Source: Petaurus breviceps papuanus | Taxonomy: Eukaryota; Chordata; Mammalia; Diprotodontia; Petauridae | Direction of reading: 5' to 3' | Length of the DNA: 64,000 nucleotides | Assembly: GCA_028583685.1 (NCBI GenBank) | Contig: JAMXIF010000031.1 | Coordinates: forward strand, 9,892,230-9,956,229 | In this document: positions 33,880 through 46,969 of the stretch, piece by piece | Layout: the number at the start of each line of letters is the position of its first letter | Numbering within the stretch: position 1 is the stretch's first letter | The notes under the pieces: model-generated | The model's database searches: none | Seen by the model: the letters and a program-made list of their open reading frames with translations, nothing else | What the model was told of the DNA's origin: nothing | Program-made: the position numbers and the translations under genes

Positions 33880-35735
33880 GGGAGCGTAGCCAAGATGGCA
33901 GAGTAAAAGTAGGGACTCATCTGAGCTGTCCCCCTTCAAATACCTACTAAAAAAAAACCTTCAAATATCTGTAAAAAATGACTCTAAACAAGTTCAAGAG
34001 CAGCAGAACCCGCAAAATGACAGAGTGAAACAAATTTCTAGCCCAAGATAACCTGGAAGATCTAGCGGAAAGGTCTGTTGCACCACTCGGAGAGAGGTGC
34101 AGTCCAGTGCCATGCTGGAACAAATGGGGCTGAAGCAGGCCTCAGGGCACTAAATCACTGGCATCTGTGGCAGTTTCCAGACCTTTCAACCCACAAAAAC
34201 CAAAGATAGCTTAGAAGGTCCATGGGGAAGATCTCTCAGACCTCCGTGAAAGGGGAGCATGATCCGGCAGCAGAGGCTGCTTCTGGAGCTTTCAGCTCAC
34301 AAATGGTGTGGGGATTGACCTGCCGATGAGAGGGGGATTTCAAGGATCTCTGCTGGTGCTGAGACAGGATTCTTTTGCTTTTGCCCTGCTTGGATCTGGG
34401 TCTCAGTCCTGGGTGGAAGTCCTGGGGTGAGGAGGAGGGCTAACATGGAGGAACTTAGGACTGCAATGGACAGGGAATGCTCCTCACAGTTCCAAGGCAG
34501 AAAAGAATGCTTGTGGTCACTCACAGACCAGGAGACGAATAAACACCTCTCCTTTGATCTTATCACCTCAGAAGAACTGAAGATTTACAGGTCCCTAGAA
34601 ATATCTCTGAAAACCAGCTGCAAAAAACCCCTGAAGCTTGGGACTGTACACCCTCCACACAGGAAGCAGTCCTGCCTTAAAGCATTAAAAATCAAGTTAT
34701 TGTTTGGGAAAATGAACAGAGGAAGAAATTTCAGGCTCTAGAATCTTACTTTGGTGACAAAGACCAAAACATGCAACCAGAAGAAGACATCAAAGTCAGA
34801 GCTCCTACATCCAAAGCCTCCAAGAAAAATATGAATTGGTCACAGGCCATGGAAGATCTCAGAAAGGATTTTGAAAAGTAAGAGGGGGCAGCTAGATGGT
34901 GCAGTGAATAGAGTGCTGGTTCTGGAGTTAGGAGCACCTGAGTTCAGATCCAGCCTCAGACACTTGACAGTTAACTAGCTGTATGACCTTGGACAAGTCA
35001 CTTAACCCCAATTATCTTTCCTTCCCCCTCCAAAAAAAACCAAATAAGAAAAGTGAAGGAAGAATTGGGAAGAGAAATGAGATTGATGCAAGGAAATCAT
35101 GAAAAATGAGTCAACAGCTTGCTAAAGGAGACCCCCAAAAATACTAAAGAAAATTACACCTTAAAAAAATAGAATAACCTAAATGGCAAAAGAGTTCCAA
35201 AAAGCCAATGAGGAAAAGAATGCCTTTAAAAGTAGAAATGGCCAAATGGAAAAGGAGATCCAAAAGCTCAGTGAAGAAAATAATTTCTTCAAAATTAGAA
35301 TGGAGCAAATGGAAGCAATTATAAAACAAAGCCAAAAGAATGGAAAAAAAAAAAAGACTGAAATATCTCATTGGAAAAATCACTTACCTGGAAAATAGAT
35401 CTAGGAGAGATAATTTAAAAATTATTGTACTACTTAAAAGCCATGATCAAAAAAAAAAAAAGAGCCTAGATATCATCTTTCAAGAAGTTATCAAGGAAAA
35501 CTGCCCTTTTATTCTAGAACCAGAGGGTAAAGTAAAAATGAAAGAATCCACTGATTACCTCCTGAAAGAGATCCCAAAATGAAAGAGTTCCCACATCAAG
35601 GAGAAAATATTGCAAGCAGTCAGAAAGAAACAGGTCAAGTATTATGGAAACCTGGTAACACAAGATTTAGCAACTTCTACATTAAGGGATCAGAGGGCGT
35701 GGAATATGATATTCCAGAGGTCAGAGACCTGAGAA
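33880..35735 (+). mobile_element. HAL1-type element, 5' complete, 3' truncated
   Basis: It begins GGGGAGCGTAGCCAAGATGG like other L1-type 5' ends. A 5'UTR of about 800 bp precedes an ORF1 relic from about 34715 (MNRGRNF-like start) with coiled coil (EEKNAFKSRNGQMEKEIQKL), RRM (NRSRRDNLKIIVL) and part of the C-terminal domain (LATSTLRDQ). It stops abruptly near 35735 where the HAL1 at 21700 continues. A family A SINE splits ORF1. Frameshifts and stops are present. Confidence 0.75.
34880..35047 (+). mobile_element. Family A SINE inside HAL1-type ORF1
   Basis: GGGGCAGCTAGATGGTGCAG head, GGACAAGTCACTTAACCCC tail. The 7-bp repeat GAAAAGT flanks it (34873-34879, 35048-35054). Confidence 0.88.
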
Positions 35736-36128
35736 TATAGTTTCCCTTTATCGGTTGACTAAGACATGAAGTATAGCTAGTTGTTCTTCATTAACTCCTT
35801 TCTTAGTTTGGCTGTCAACTTCCTGTCAGTCATTTTTGTCCTGTCACTTCAAGTGTAAAGGTTATTCTTTCCAGAGAAAATAGAAACAAAATAACAATTT
35901 TCCAATTTTACCTTCTCTTTTTGTAAGTTAGTCCTATTCCATCAAGCTATAGGAAATGTGATAATGTACTTTGGTTGTCTAGTGTAGTGTAATGTACTAT
36001 AGTGCTGGACTTTTAAGGTCTCTGGGGCCTGGCCTCAAATCTTACTCCTAGTAGTCAGCTTTATGACTGTTTGTTTGCAACTCACTTAAATTCTCTTAAT
36101 TTTAATGTATTTTCTGAAAAGTTGAAAT

Positions 36129-36232
36129 AATACTGGCTGTAGTTCCTTTCTCTGAGGGTTTTTGTGTGACTCATTNNNNNNNNNNAATACTGGCTGTAGT
36201 TCCTTTCTCTGAGGGTTTTTGTGTGACTCATT
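36129..36232. other. 10-N gap between identical 47-bp contig ends
   Basis: The 47 bases before the gap (36129-36175) are the same as the 47 after it (36186-36232), beginning AATACTGGCTGTAGTTCC and ending GTGACTCATT. This is what two overlapping contig ends look like when joined by a nominal gap instead of merged. The true sequence almost certainly has one copy, making the window about 57 bp too long here. Confidence 0.9.
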
Positions 36233-38128
36233 TTTGTAGAGACCTTTGCAAACTTTAAATCCTCCTATAAATGTTAGTTTTTATTTTTAATTTTTGATAC
36301 TGCCTTTTTCCTCTACTTTGTGAATGTTTATATACAGTATGAAGAATATTAAAATTGGCATTTTTTTATTGTGGCACTATTTTAACTGAAAATCCTCTTT
36401 CTTTCAGACTTTTAAATATTTTAAAAAGTAAAATAGCTTTGCCTTAATGAGTATAGTCCAAACATAAATTCAATCTTTTTTGACCTATTTATAGCAGATT
36501 TTGCCATCCCTTAAGGTTATTTATTATTCTGATGACATTTTCACTATAAATTTCTAAACCATAAACCTGTTTTGATAGGATGTTGTCCTTATGTGTGAGG
36601 TTTTAAGAAATTGTTTTGAATGCTGTATTTCAAAGGCAACAAGAGTGTTTGTGTTTGTGTACACAACGAGATATATACACATGAGTGAATTGGAGACACT
36701 CTAACATCAGACTTTCTTTTGGCTTACTCCTTAATGTGAATGAAGGAGTAGAATTATGCAATAAATAAATAAAATCTCATGAGTGTAATAGTTTTGGTTG
36801 ATTTGAGTCCATTCAATTTGTTTTGCAATATATGAATTATTATTTGGTTATGCTGATAATGGTTTCCATGATCTTTTGCTTAACATATCCAATTATTGTT
36901 TGATTGCAAATGGTTAAATTTTATATTAAAATTGTAAGTACAATCTTGATCTTAAAAGAGTGTGTTATAATATTAATAGTGTGGTATATAAACATTAAAT
37001 CTTTAAGGAGAAAAGAGTATATTGATTGATTGTGATATTTATTGGGTCATAATGTATTTAAATTTTCTTTAATGCATATGTTAGTGATTGTTTACCGTGA
37101 TAAAGTGCAAAGAGGTCTTCACAAGCAATCCTATATGGGAAGAATTACCTCATGTCACTGGTCACTTCTCAATTAAAAGTTCCATTAGCAGATGATTCCT
37201 GCTTCTGGTTTGTGTAGTGATTGCATTTTATTGCCTGTAAATCAGGCTTCTGGACAGGGAATAAATAAACAGTTAAAGTATGTGGTAATGGCATCTTGAT
37301 CTTTTTTTACAGTTAGAAGCACCTAGGTCCATTTAAGTCAATTAAGTTCGGAATATTTATTGAAGTAATTCCCTTATCATATTTGAATTCTTATTTGAAA
37401 ATGGCTCCTTTTTGACTATAGAATATTGATTTAATTTGAATGGAATGCTTATAAATCAAATTATTTCATGATATCTGGGTAAAATTTTTCAAAAGTTTAG
37501 TTGACAGACATTTCATAATCTGGTTTTGTACTTTCCTAAAATCTACTCTTAAAGGTGTTAAAGGTTGGGAATCTCTATATTTAATAGTATTAAATATTGT
37601 AGGTACGTTCTGCTATATTATAAGTTAGATTCTTCTTTTAAAAGTGCTTAGTTAATTTGCTGAGGGTATTCTATTCTGTTGTAGAGAGTGCTGGTACTTT
37701 AAAAGCAGGAAAAAATGCTTTTGTTTTGAAAATTATTCATCTCACTGAATATTTTCTTTAGGACATGACCTTTTGAATAAAAAAACTCAAGGTCTGTGTT
37801 GTTGAGTCTTGATCTAGTTACAGTTTTTAGCCAAATTGAGTAGTTATGCAAACTCAGATTTTTGTAAGGTAATGTTCAACTTTCAGTCTCTACTCCAGTC
37901 TCCATTTATCATAACGTTCCAATCAATTTTAGATTATTTTTCTTTTGAGTTCAACAAATTTTCACAAGAAAGCTTTCTTTTGAAACATTCAGTTATCCAA
38001 CATGACTGTAGCCTTTATGGTCTTGCCTATGTTGACTTTCAACTCTTCCAGGGGTCAGAAAATCAAGGATAGTGTCCACTTACAAATGACTTTACGTTAT
38101 CTGGGAATTTTGCCCCTTCTGAGATTTG
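36233..38128. other. Repeat-poor intron
   Basis: AT-rich with no supported repeat or exon. Confidence 0.5.
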
Positions 38129-38152
38129 CCTGTGTGTGTGTGTGTGTGTGTT
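38129..38152. repeat. (TG)n microsatellite
   Basis: About eleven perfect TG units. Confidence 0.95.
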
Positions 38153-39534
38153 ATGTTAAAAAAAATCCACCCAAGAATTAGGTCATTATTCTCTCACTCC
38201 TATGAAAATGCTTATTTGAATATTGACCAGAGAGGAGTATGCTATTATTCAAACCATCTATTTCAAAAAAAATTTTGTGCTCAAATTTGACTGTTATCTG
38301 CACATGCTGTTTCAGCAAAGTTTTTGTCATCTTTTCATAATGCACAGTAAGCTGATTCCAAATGTTAATTCTACCACCTAAATATTATCATTATCATAGT
38401 CTTTGGGAATCCTTATGAGTACCATTTACAGTAGGACCTTTTCTGAATCTGGGAGTTGGCTTCATACGCTGTCCTGCCTACCTCTGCAGCAGTATGCCAG
38501 TGACTTAATCTTTTTGTGCTTCTTAGTTCCTCATTCATAAAATGAGGAAATTGAACCAGATGACTTCTAAAGTCCCTTCCAACTCTCAATCTGATTTTAT
38601 GAGACTAGATATAGGGAATTTAAATTAGATTCCCCTTTCCTTTAATGTAAAATATTGCTTAGGTTTGGTGTCATTTGGAATTAGATTTTATACATAACTT
38701 TCCAGGATCATGTCTACTGTATAAAGAAATTTAATGTATTAGGCTTCATGTGACCTCAGTTTCTTGTAGAATAAAGATGATGATATTCTATTATTGGCAG
38801 TAGTACCCTTTTGGATAATTGAACAGCTTATTGGAATTGATTTAAAATATTTGAGTATCCTAATTTGTCACCCCTTTTAATGAAGCCTGATCAGTGAAGG
38901 TTTTGCTTCATGTTGCTGTAATACCTCCTTTAGTTAAAAAATATACTGTAAGGTATCCTCTTAGCCAATCATTGTACCCATTCTGATACCAGAGTACCTA
39001 GGGCATCTTTTTCATATTAATATCATTATAGAGCTAGAGAATAAGGAAGAGGGAGATTCAAACTTGTCTGTTTGACCCTGACTAACTCCCTGTCTGGAGA
39101 AAATCTTTTAAAGGACTTTAAGAGCAGGTGAACTTATCCGTGTGAATTGGTGATGGAGAGAGTTTTCACATGGAATATTCATTTGACAGATGAAACCACA
39201 GGTCCACACCAAAAATAAGCAAATATATAGATCCAGCCCTGGCAATCAATGATTTAATCAAGGAGAATGTGGGAGGGTTCTGTGCTCATTTAAAATAATG
39301 TGTGAATTTAGCTGGGATTCAGTTGTCATAATTAAATTTGACTCAGTCTTTTTTGAAGTTTGGAGATGGAGCAAAGAAGTGAGGAATACTAAATTTCCTA
39401 GATTCTCAAATTCTTTTTGTTGTTATTGTTGCTTATTTTATATTTAACCTCAGACTTCCTCAAGGAGTATGCAGGACAGTTGCTTTGTGATGTCTTACAT
39501 AATATTTGTAACATGAAATACTAAACCTAAACTT

Positions 39535-39785
39535 TGGATTACAAGCAGCACAGTGATTGCCTTAGAATTCTGGACTTGGAGTCAGGAAGATCTGAGTTCA
39601 AATTCCAATTTAGACACTTAATGGCTATGTGTAGCTACATGCCCCTGGGCAGGTGACTTAACCACTCAGTAGTTTCTTCATTTGTAAAATGAGGATGAGA
39701 ATAAATAGGATTGTTGTGAAGATCATGTGAAATAATATTGGTAAAGCTCTTTTCAGGCCTTAAAATGTCACGTAAATGCTAATTA
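39535..39785 (+). mobile_element. MIR-like SINE
   Basis: GGAGTCAGGAAGATCTGAGT, TTTCTTCATTTGTAAAATGA and a GGTAAAGCTCTTTTCAGGCC 3' part. Diverged. Confidence 0.65.
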
Positions 39786-40399
39786 TTTAAAAAAAGAAAC
39801 AAGAAGCCCATCGAATGCATGGTATCCCTGGGTGTTTGTTATTTTTTACTCTCAACCTCTTTTTTTGTTAGGGCAAAATAATCCGTCTCATATTAACAAC
39901 ACCAATATATCAGATTTTTGTAGGAAAAATTTGACCAGAGAACTTCCTATTGTTGTACTTACAGCTTCTGTCCAAAAAATAAGAATGAGATGTGTTTTTT
40001 GCTGTTCCAGTTTAATAATACCTTGTAATAATTTGACCTTGGAAAGTCATTTGATCTTATTCCTCTGTGTTTCGTTTCACTCAGCGATAAAAAAGGAAAT
40101 GGGACTAATTGATATCTTAGATTCTTTCCATCTATAAGATTGTATTATTCTAAAACATGGTTTAATTCAAAAGGCATATAATATGTATCTACAGGGTCTA
40201 AGCACTGGCTTAGCAGAAGATTACACACAAAAAAAGAAAATTGATCCTGGCCTCCAGGGAGAGTTCCCTCTTTAGGGTTTCCTACTGATCATTGTACTTT
40301 AAAGTTAGAAATTATGATGTCCAATCTCCTTATTTTCTAGATGAAGAAACTGAGGTCCAGAGAATTTCTGGGGCACTCAGCTTTAAGCTTCTACTGACA

Positions 40400-42170
40400 G
40401 GAAACAAAGAACAATTAAAGGTTTTGATTAAGTATCCAGATAACTGTTAGAGATAAAACTGCATTGTAGGAGTTCAGGGAAAAGACAAAGAGTTCTTTGT
40501 AAATTATCTGGGGAAGAATTCTGTGAGGAACTTGAGCTTTTTGAAGGATATGAATAAAATCTATAGAAATGTAAGAGAGGACCAAATATTTATTTAGCAT
40601 CAACAAATGTGTTGTATTATGCTATATAATTAGGGGCACACAATAAAGATTAGACATAGTACTTGCCATAAAGAATTTAGAGTTTACAAATTACTGCAAA
40701 TAAGTGAAGCTAGACTGGGCAATGTAATGTTCAAGTTCTAATTTATTAACAGAACTTGACTTTTAAAATATTTAGACTGTTGACTGGTTATCGTTTTTAT
40801 TTTTCCATATGTTTTTGAAGATGACTAGTATAACTGAAATAATTAAAATTATTATCTTCATGCCCAATTAAGATGCCTTTAAAATAGGGCATCATTTCTT
40901 ATATAGTTTTTAGATTAAGTTATAAATGTTCACTTTAGAAGTACCTGAAGATTGATAGTGATGCATTTGAAAAGCATTATTTTTTTATTGATTCTTAATG
41001 TAGTAAATTACTAAAGTTATTTGGCAGCAAACAGAAATGGCCTGTGATGTTGTTCACATTTATTCTCCTGATAGCGCCACAATTTGCATTAATTGCATTG
41101 CTACTGCACTTACTTATATTAAAAGGCTTCTTCTATAATTAATCCTTTTTATTTCAAATCATCTTGGCACAATTTCTAGCAATAAACACTCATAAAAGAC
41201 AGACACTTGAAAAATAACTTACAAGTTTTTTCAATATACCTATTGCTATTTTTTCGTGACATGAAGTTATTGATAGGCTTCTAGGAGCAAATGTTGCAAG
41301 TGGCTAAGAATTAAGACCAATATGAAAAATGTTAAGTGGATTATTTTGCATAAAAATAGACACTTTTTGAAGTTGTGTAATTAACCTGTGTTTAGAAAAT
41401 ACCTTGATTTATGCTTGCATTTGTATCTAACTTGCATACATTATGGAAATTTAATTTATAATCCATTTAGCTGATGCAATCATAGTTTTTAGTGCTATCA
41501 TTTATTAGTCCTTGTATATTAAATGCTTTAAAGGTTTAAACCTGCCTTATGTAAAAAATTATACCTCTACATTTACATTTTATGACTCACAGATGGGATT
41601 TCCATTTAAAATTCAGGTAGCCCTGATATATTTAAAGAATTACAATGGTTTATTGTTACTAATGCAGGAATGGCAAACATTGACCTTATACATTGAACAT
41701 CAGTGATTTATGCTTCCAGTTTACTTTTAAAGTCAGCTGCACAAGTGAAGGGTTTTCCTTCAACACCTTGAATAAATCATGCAGTTTTCTGTAGACTGCT
41801 CACTTTGGCTTTGGACTCATTATTCATATAACATTAGTGGTGGATCCAAATGATCTACATGGATGTGTGATGAGGTTAAACATTCCAAAGTTTAAGCAAC
41901 TCCAGGGACACTTGAATCCCTTCTGTCTTAGAATAAGACAAAAGAGTTAAGGGCTTTAAGCATTATTTTAATGTCTCCTGCCAGAAAGTTTTGTTTTATC
42001 TAAGAGAAATTGGGTAACTTTTATATAGAGTATCTCATAGCAAAAGAAAAAGTAACATGACTTCAACCATTAGTACCTTTTTTAAAAAAAATTATATATT
42101 CATGTTTGTGGTTAATAGAAGCTGAATTGATTGGTAACAGATGATGAGCTTAGGTTTGGGGATGGCGGTG
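40400..42170. other. Repeat-free intron, possible conserved element
   Basis: No repeat is recognised over 1.7 kb, unusual here. 41050-41300 contains TTTGCATTAATTGCATTG with an octamer-like ATTTGCAT. A MIR core shred lies just before it (40310-40400). Confidence 0.4.
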
Positions 42171-42174
42171 GTAA

Positions 42175-42400
42175 TGATTATCAATAGTTTACATTTAGTA
42201 GCTAACACTTAGATAATACTTTATGGATACAAAACTCTTTATATACATTGACCATTTTAATTCTTACAACATTGAAGTAGATAGTACTATGTATTTTATG
42301 GATGAAGAAACTGAGTCTCAGATGTTAATTTCCTTCCTTAATTAGTGGTAGAGACAGGACTTGAACATAAATCTTCTTATTACAGCTTCATTGCTCTCTC
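42175..42400 (-). mobile_element. MIR SINE relic
   Basis: Complement of the MIR order: AATAGTTTACATTTAGTAGC, TTATATACATTGACC, GGATGAAGAAACTGAGTCTC and AGGACTTGAACATAAATC. Confidence 0.65.
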
Positions 42401-42412
42401 ATTCATTCAGAT

Positions 42413-42935
42413 ATTTATTAAGCACCTGCTAAGTGCCAGGCATTGTGACAAGTGTTAGAGATTACCAAAAAAAAGGTAAAAGATAGTCCCTTCCCTATAG
42501 GAGCACACAATCCAATGGGGAGACAATAAAGATAGAGGAAATAAATAAGGAAAAGGCAATAGAATTAAGAGGGGTTGGAAGAGGTTTCTTCTAGAAGAGA
42601 GGGGTTTAGTTAGGACTGGGGAAGCCAGCAGGCAAAATTGAGGAGGGAGGGAATTTCAGGAATGAGGGACAGCCAGAGAAAATGCCCAGAGCGGAGAGAT
42701 GGAGTGTCTTGTTCCTGGAACAGCCAGAAAGCCAGTATCACTGGATCAGGTGTACAGGCATTGAGTAAGAGGTAAGAAGGCAGGAAAGGCAGATGGGGGT
42801 CTAAGTTATCAAAGACTTTGAAGGCCAAACAGAGGATTTTGTACTTGATCCTGGAGGTGATAGTGAGCCACTTGAGTTTATTGAGTAGTAGGATTGACAT
42901 GGTCAGACCTGTGTTTTAGGATCAGAATATGCTCG
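42413..42935 (+). mobile_element. Ancient interspersed repeat (copy a)
   Basis: Begins ATATTTATTAAGCACCTGCT, continues AGGAGCACACAATCCAATGG, AATTTCAGGAATGAGGGACA and GGATTGACATGGTCAGACC. Shared with 43870-46150 and with the sequence flanking the HSPA8 pseudogene. Widespread in mammals to my recollection; the LINE class is not certain. Confidence 0.6.
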
Positions 42936-43454
42936 AACTACAACCCATATAAGAGGAAAGGTAGATGAGAAGGAATAGACAAAGAACATTGATGAAGACT
43001 TGAAGTAACTGAAAAGTTCTTTTTCAATGTATTAAAAGGAATATAATGGAAATATTTACTAAGCAAGTTTAATTAGGCATATTGTTTTTTACTGTTAAGT
43101 TTATAAATGATAATCAGAAATATTTAAAGGATCTTTATGGGCTAGAACATTGGGCTAAATCTAGTAAGATGAAATTAGTCATAACAAAATCTTATACCCA
43201 GGTCTAGAAGTCAACCTCACAAATAAGTGTTGTGGGTAAAATTACTAATTAGCATTTTGAGAAATGGTTCAGGACCATGATTCCTAAGAACCTTTGATGA
43301 AACATACTACCCACCACCTAAGAGAAAATGGACTCCAGGTTGTGGAATGAGACTTGTTGGTTTTGCTTTTTGTTTTTTTTTTAATATTGCTGATTCAGGA
43401 ATTGGCTGTACTTGAGAGAGAGAGTGTGTGTGTGTGTGTTTGTTTTTTTTGCAT

Positions 43455-43577
43455 TTTGAAGGAGGGAAGGCAGGGCAATTGGGATTAAGTGACTTGCCCA
43501 AGGTCATATGGCTAGTAAGTGTTAAGTGTCTGAGACCAGATTTGAACTCAGGTGCTCCTGACTCCAGGACCAGTGCC
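43455..43577 (-). mobile_element. Family A SINE, head truncated
   Basis: Complement of GGAGTCAGGAGCACCTGAGT and of CTTGGGCAAGTCACTTAATC, next to a (GT)n at 43422-43440. Confidence 0.8.
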
Positions 43578-44646
43578 ATGTGTGTTAGAAGGATTTTGTT
43601 TCTGTTTTCTTTTCCAGTAGATTTGGGTAAGAGGGAGAGAAATTTGGCTTTTGTTAATAGAAAAAAAAAAGTTTAATTTTTTTTGAAGAGAGTTTTAGTG
43701 GAGTAGAAGAATCAACAGTGTGATATGGCAACCAATGTTTAGTCCACTGACACTAAGAATCAGAGCATCTAGGTCCATGAAGTTAGTTGTCCTACTGTAA
43801 TCTTCTCCAGTCAATATCAGTATCTTCAATATCTGATATGTTTGTATGTCAGTCTATCTGTATCATTCAAATAACAAGCAGTGAAACAATTCATATTCTC
43901 AAGGAGCTTGCATTCTAATTCATTATCCTATGGCCATATGTACAGAATAAATATAAAAAGAATAAGGACAAATAAATGCAAGATAGTTTGGGAAGGATGG
44001 CACTAGGAACTAGAGGAGTCAAGAAAGGCTGTAGAACAAGGAAACTTCGCCTAAGGGCCATTCATTTGTGATTTTTAAAAAATATTTTGATAACTATTTC
44101 GATATTATTTCCTTTCAATTCTAAGTATCTTATTTTATAGACCTAGAAACATTTTTCTGAGAAGGAACCTATAGATTTCCCCAGACTGCCAAAGAGGGCT
44201 AAGAACTTCTGTTGTAAAAGATGGTATTTAACAGAGCCTTAAAGGAAAAGGGGGTATTCTGGAAGGTGGAAATAAGAGGAGTGTATTCTGAGAAAGTTTA
44301 TATCTTTTTCCTAAAAGCACCAGGAGTCCACTAGAGGTTATTTTAGTAGATCAGTTCTGCACTTACTGAAATTCACCTTAGCAGCCGTCTGGAGAATGTA
44401 TTGGTATGGGAAGAGACTTTAAAGTATGGGGACCAATTAGGAAACTGAATAGGAGGCCATTGTAATAATCTAGACAAGAGGTGAAGAGAACCTGAACTAA
44501 AGCGTTTGCTATATGAATGGGGAGTAGAGAAAAGGAGTCAAATGTGAGATACTGTGTAGGTGGAAACAGGGAGGTTTGGCAACTGATTGGATATGTGAAG
44601 TGAGACCTATGTTACTTATCACGTAGATTATTTCATGTCTACTTTT

Positions 44647-44811
44647 TTTTTTTTGCCTTTTTGGAGGACAATTGGGGTTAAGTAACTTGCCCAAGGTTAT
44701 GCTGCTAGTTGTTTTTGTGTATGTGTATGTTAAGTGTCTGAGGCCAGAACTGAAATTGGGTCCTCCTGACTCCAGGGCCAACGCTTTACTCACTGCGCCA
44801 CCTAGCCGCAG
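44647..44811 (-). mobile_element. Family A SINE
   Basis: Complement of GGCTAGGTGGCGCAGTGAGT head with poly(T). An 11-bp duplication TGTCTACTTTT flanks it (44636-44646, 44812-44822). Confidence 0.9.
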
Positions 44812-44822
44812 TGTCTACTTTT

Positions 44823-45395
44823 AATTGGTCTCTCTCTCCCCACTTCAGTCCATCTTTAAAAGTGCTTTTCTTTAACCAAGAATGCCTCTTTCCTCTCAGT
44901 AAACTCCAGTGACTTTCTGTTGCTTCTAGAATCAAATATAAAGTTCTCTGTTTGACTTTTTATGTCCTGTACACCTTATCTTAACCTATCTTTTCTAGAC
45001 TTATCGTGTATTGCTCCCCTTTCTGCACTCTGAGATCCAGCCAAACTGGCCCTATCTCTTTCCTCACATTTCTCTCTATGCCCCATCCTATGGTTTTGTA
45101 CTGGACATCCCCATTCCTGGAATACACTCCCTCCAGTATTACCCTATAAATGAAGTTTGTTCTGATCTCCTTAACTTCATATCTTCATCATACTGCTTCA
45201 TATTTAATGACAGTATTTAACTTAGTATTTACTCTCCTTATGTTCTGTATATACTAAGGTATGTAATTGTTGTCTACCTGTTAACATGTAAGCTTTTTGC
45301 AGGTAGAGACTGATTTCTTCTCTTTGCATTTCCAGAACCTAGTGCACAGTCAGTGTTTAATCAGTGTTCATGGCTAGGTAATGAATGAATGATGC
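44823..45395 (+). mobile_element. L2 LINE 3' part
   Basis: CCATTCCTGGAATACACTCC, TTAACATGTAAGCTTTTTGC and CCAGAACCTAGTGCACAG followed by GAATGAATGA match the L2 3' end. Confidence 0.65.
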
Positions 45396-46969
45396 TGAGG
45401 TTATGAAGCTGAGACGCTTGATGAATATTTGGTGCCTTCAATAGAAATAGGGGAGTTTAGAAGAACATAGATTCTGTTTAGATATGTTGCACTTGATGTC
45501 TCTGTGATACCCAGTTTGAAATATATGAGGTAATTGGTGTTGGGGGTCTAAATGAAGCTTTAAAGAAAGAGTGGAGCTAGAGAATGCATTTCTGTGAGTT
45601 ATCTGCATAGAGGTGATGAGCCCTTGAAGCGAATGAGGTCAAGAGAAGAGCATTACGACAGAACCTTGGGAAACAGGCACCTTTAAGGACCTGGTGGATA
45701 ATGAGCCAGGAAAGGAGGCTGAAAAGGAGCAGTTAGAAAGGTAAGAGGAGAACTATGAAGACCAGGATAGAGTATCCATGAAGAGACAGTGATCAGCAGT
45801 ATCAGATGCAGAAGAAAGGATGAAAATGATGGGAGGGGGGCAAAAAATCCTGTCATTTGTAGTCAGATAATAGGGGGCCAGTCCATAACAAAGAGATCTG
45901 AAAGCATAATTAGTCACCAAGGTCCTGGAGGAGTTGGTGGAAGGGCATTGGACGAGAGCATAACAGAATTAACCTTTGGCTACAGAGAAAGTGGAGACTT
46001 TAGGTGATAATATAAGGACCATCTTATGGGGAAAATTGACTCGGGAAGGCTTTGAGAGGAGTTTAGAACTCTATCCTGCAGGCTTCCAATCAGAGGGGAG
46101 AGGAGACTGAGTTAAGAAGGTATAGACTTACAAACCTGAGACATGGTTCTCAGGTTCATTTGTGACAATGAGATTTCAAGTGATCTACTTTTGGGGGGAT
46201 GAGAACTTGTTATTCAGTGAAGTGGAAACCAAGCATAGCTACTAATAGAGAAGCGAGTAATGAATAATCTCTAGGGACCCATCTAATTTTTAAATTCTAT
46301 GATAACTCAGGAAATGAGATAAATAAGCTTTAATAGATTTGAAGTCTATTGACTTGGAAACCAAATAAATAGTTTAAAATTCATCCTTTTAAAATATTTT
46401 GTGTCATGAGGTAGATGGTTTGGAGTGGAAATGTATTTGGGATTATGTTTTACTACTTTACCCACCATTCATTTAGCTTTTAAAATTTGATTGTGTATTT
46501 GAATTTTAAGTTTAAGGGATGGAATGCTCTATTTTGGAAAAAAAAATCTTGCAAAATCAAAGGATTACTTAGAGCTGATGCCAGAGGGACCTTAAACATT
46601 TTCTAGTATACAGATGAATAAACTGAGGCCCCTAAGGGAAGTGAATTGCCCCTGTTCATTCAGTAGTAAATGGATAGTTCTTTTCAACCCTTCAATAAAC
46701 TAGTAGAATGACTTTGAGCAATTTACTCAGTCACTTGGGCCTTGGTTTCTTAATCTGTAAAACAGTGAATTAGATGATCCCCTGAGACCCCTTCTACCTC
46801 AAAAATTCTATAATATGATAATGTCACTGTGGTATTCCTATGTGGTATGTCTTCTGAGAAAATGTTATAGTTTTCATGCAAAGATGTCCACATTAAAATA
46901 AAGAGAAATCCTGTCTGTTTCAGAAACAAACAGAAAAGGAGCTTTTTAAGACTATTAATGTAATTTTAA

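Larger units (their letters stand above)
43870..46150 (+). mobile_element. Ancient interspersed repeat (copy b), interrupted
   Basis: ATTCTCAAGGAGCTTGCATT, TTAGCAGCCGTCTGGAGAAT, CAATTAGGAAACTGAATAGG and GGAGGCCATTGTAATAATCT form the 3' continuation of the repeat at 42413. It is split by a family A SINE, an L2 tail and an old hAT-like relic (44070-44220). The last kilobase (45400-46150) is less clear. Confidence 0.5.
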
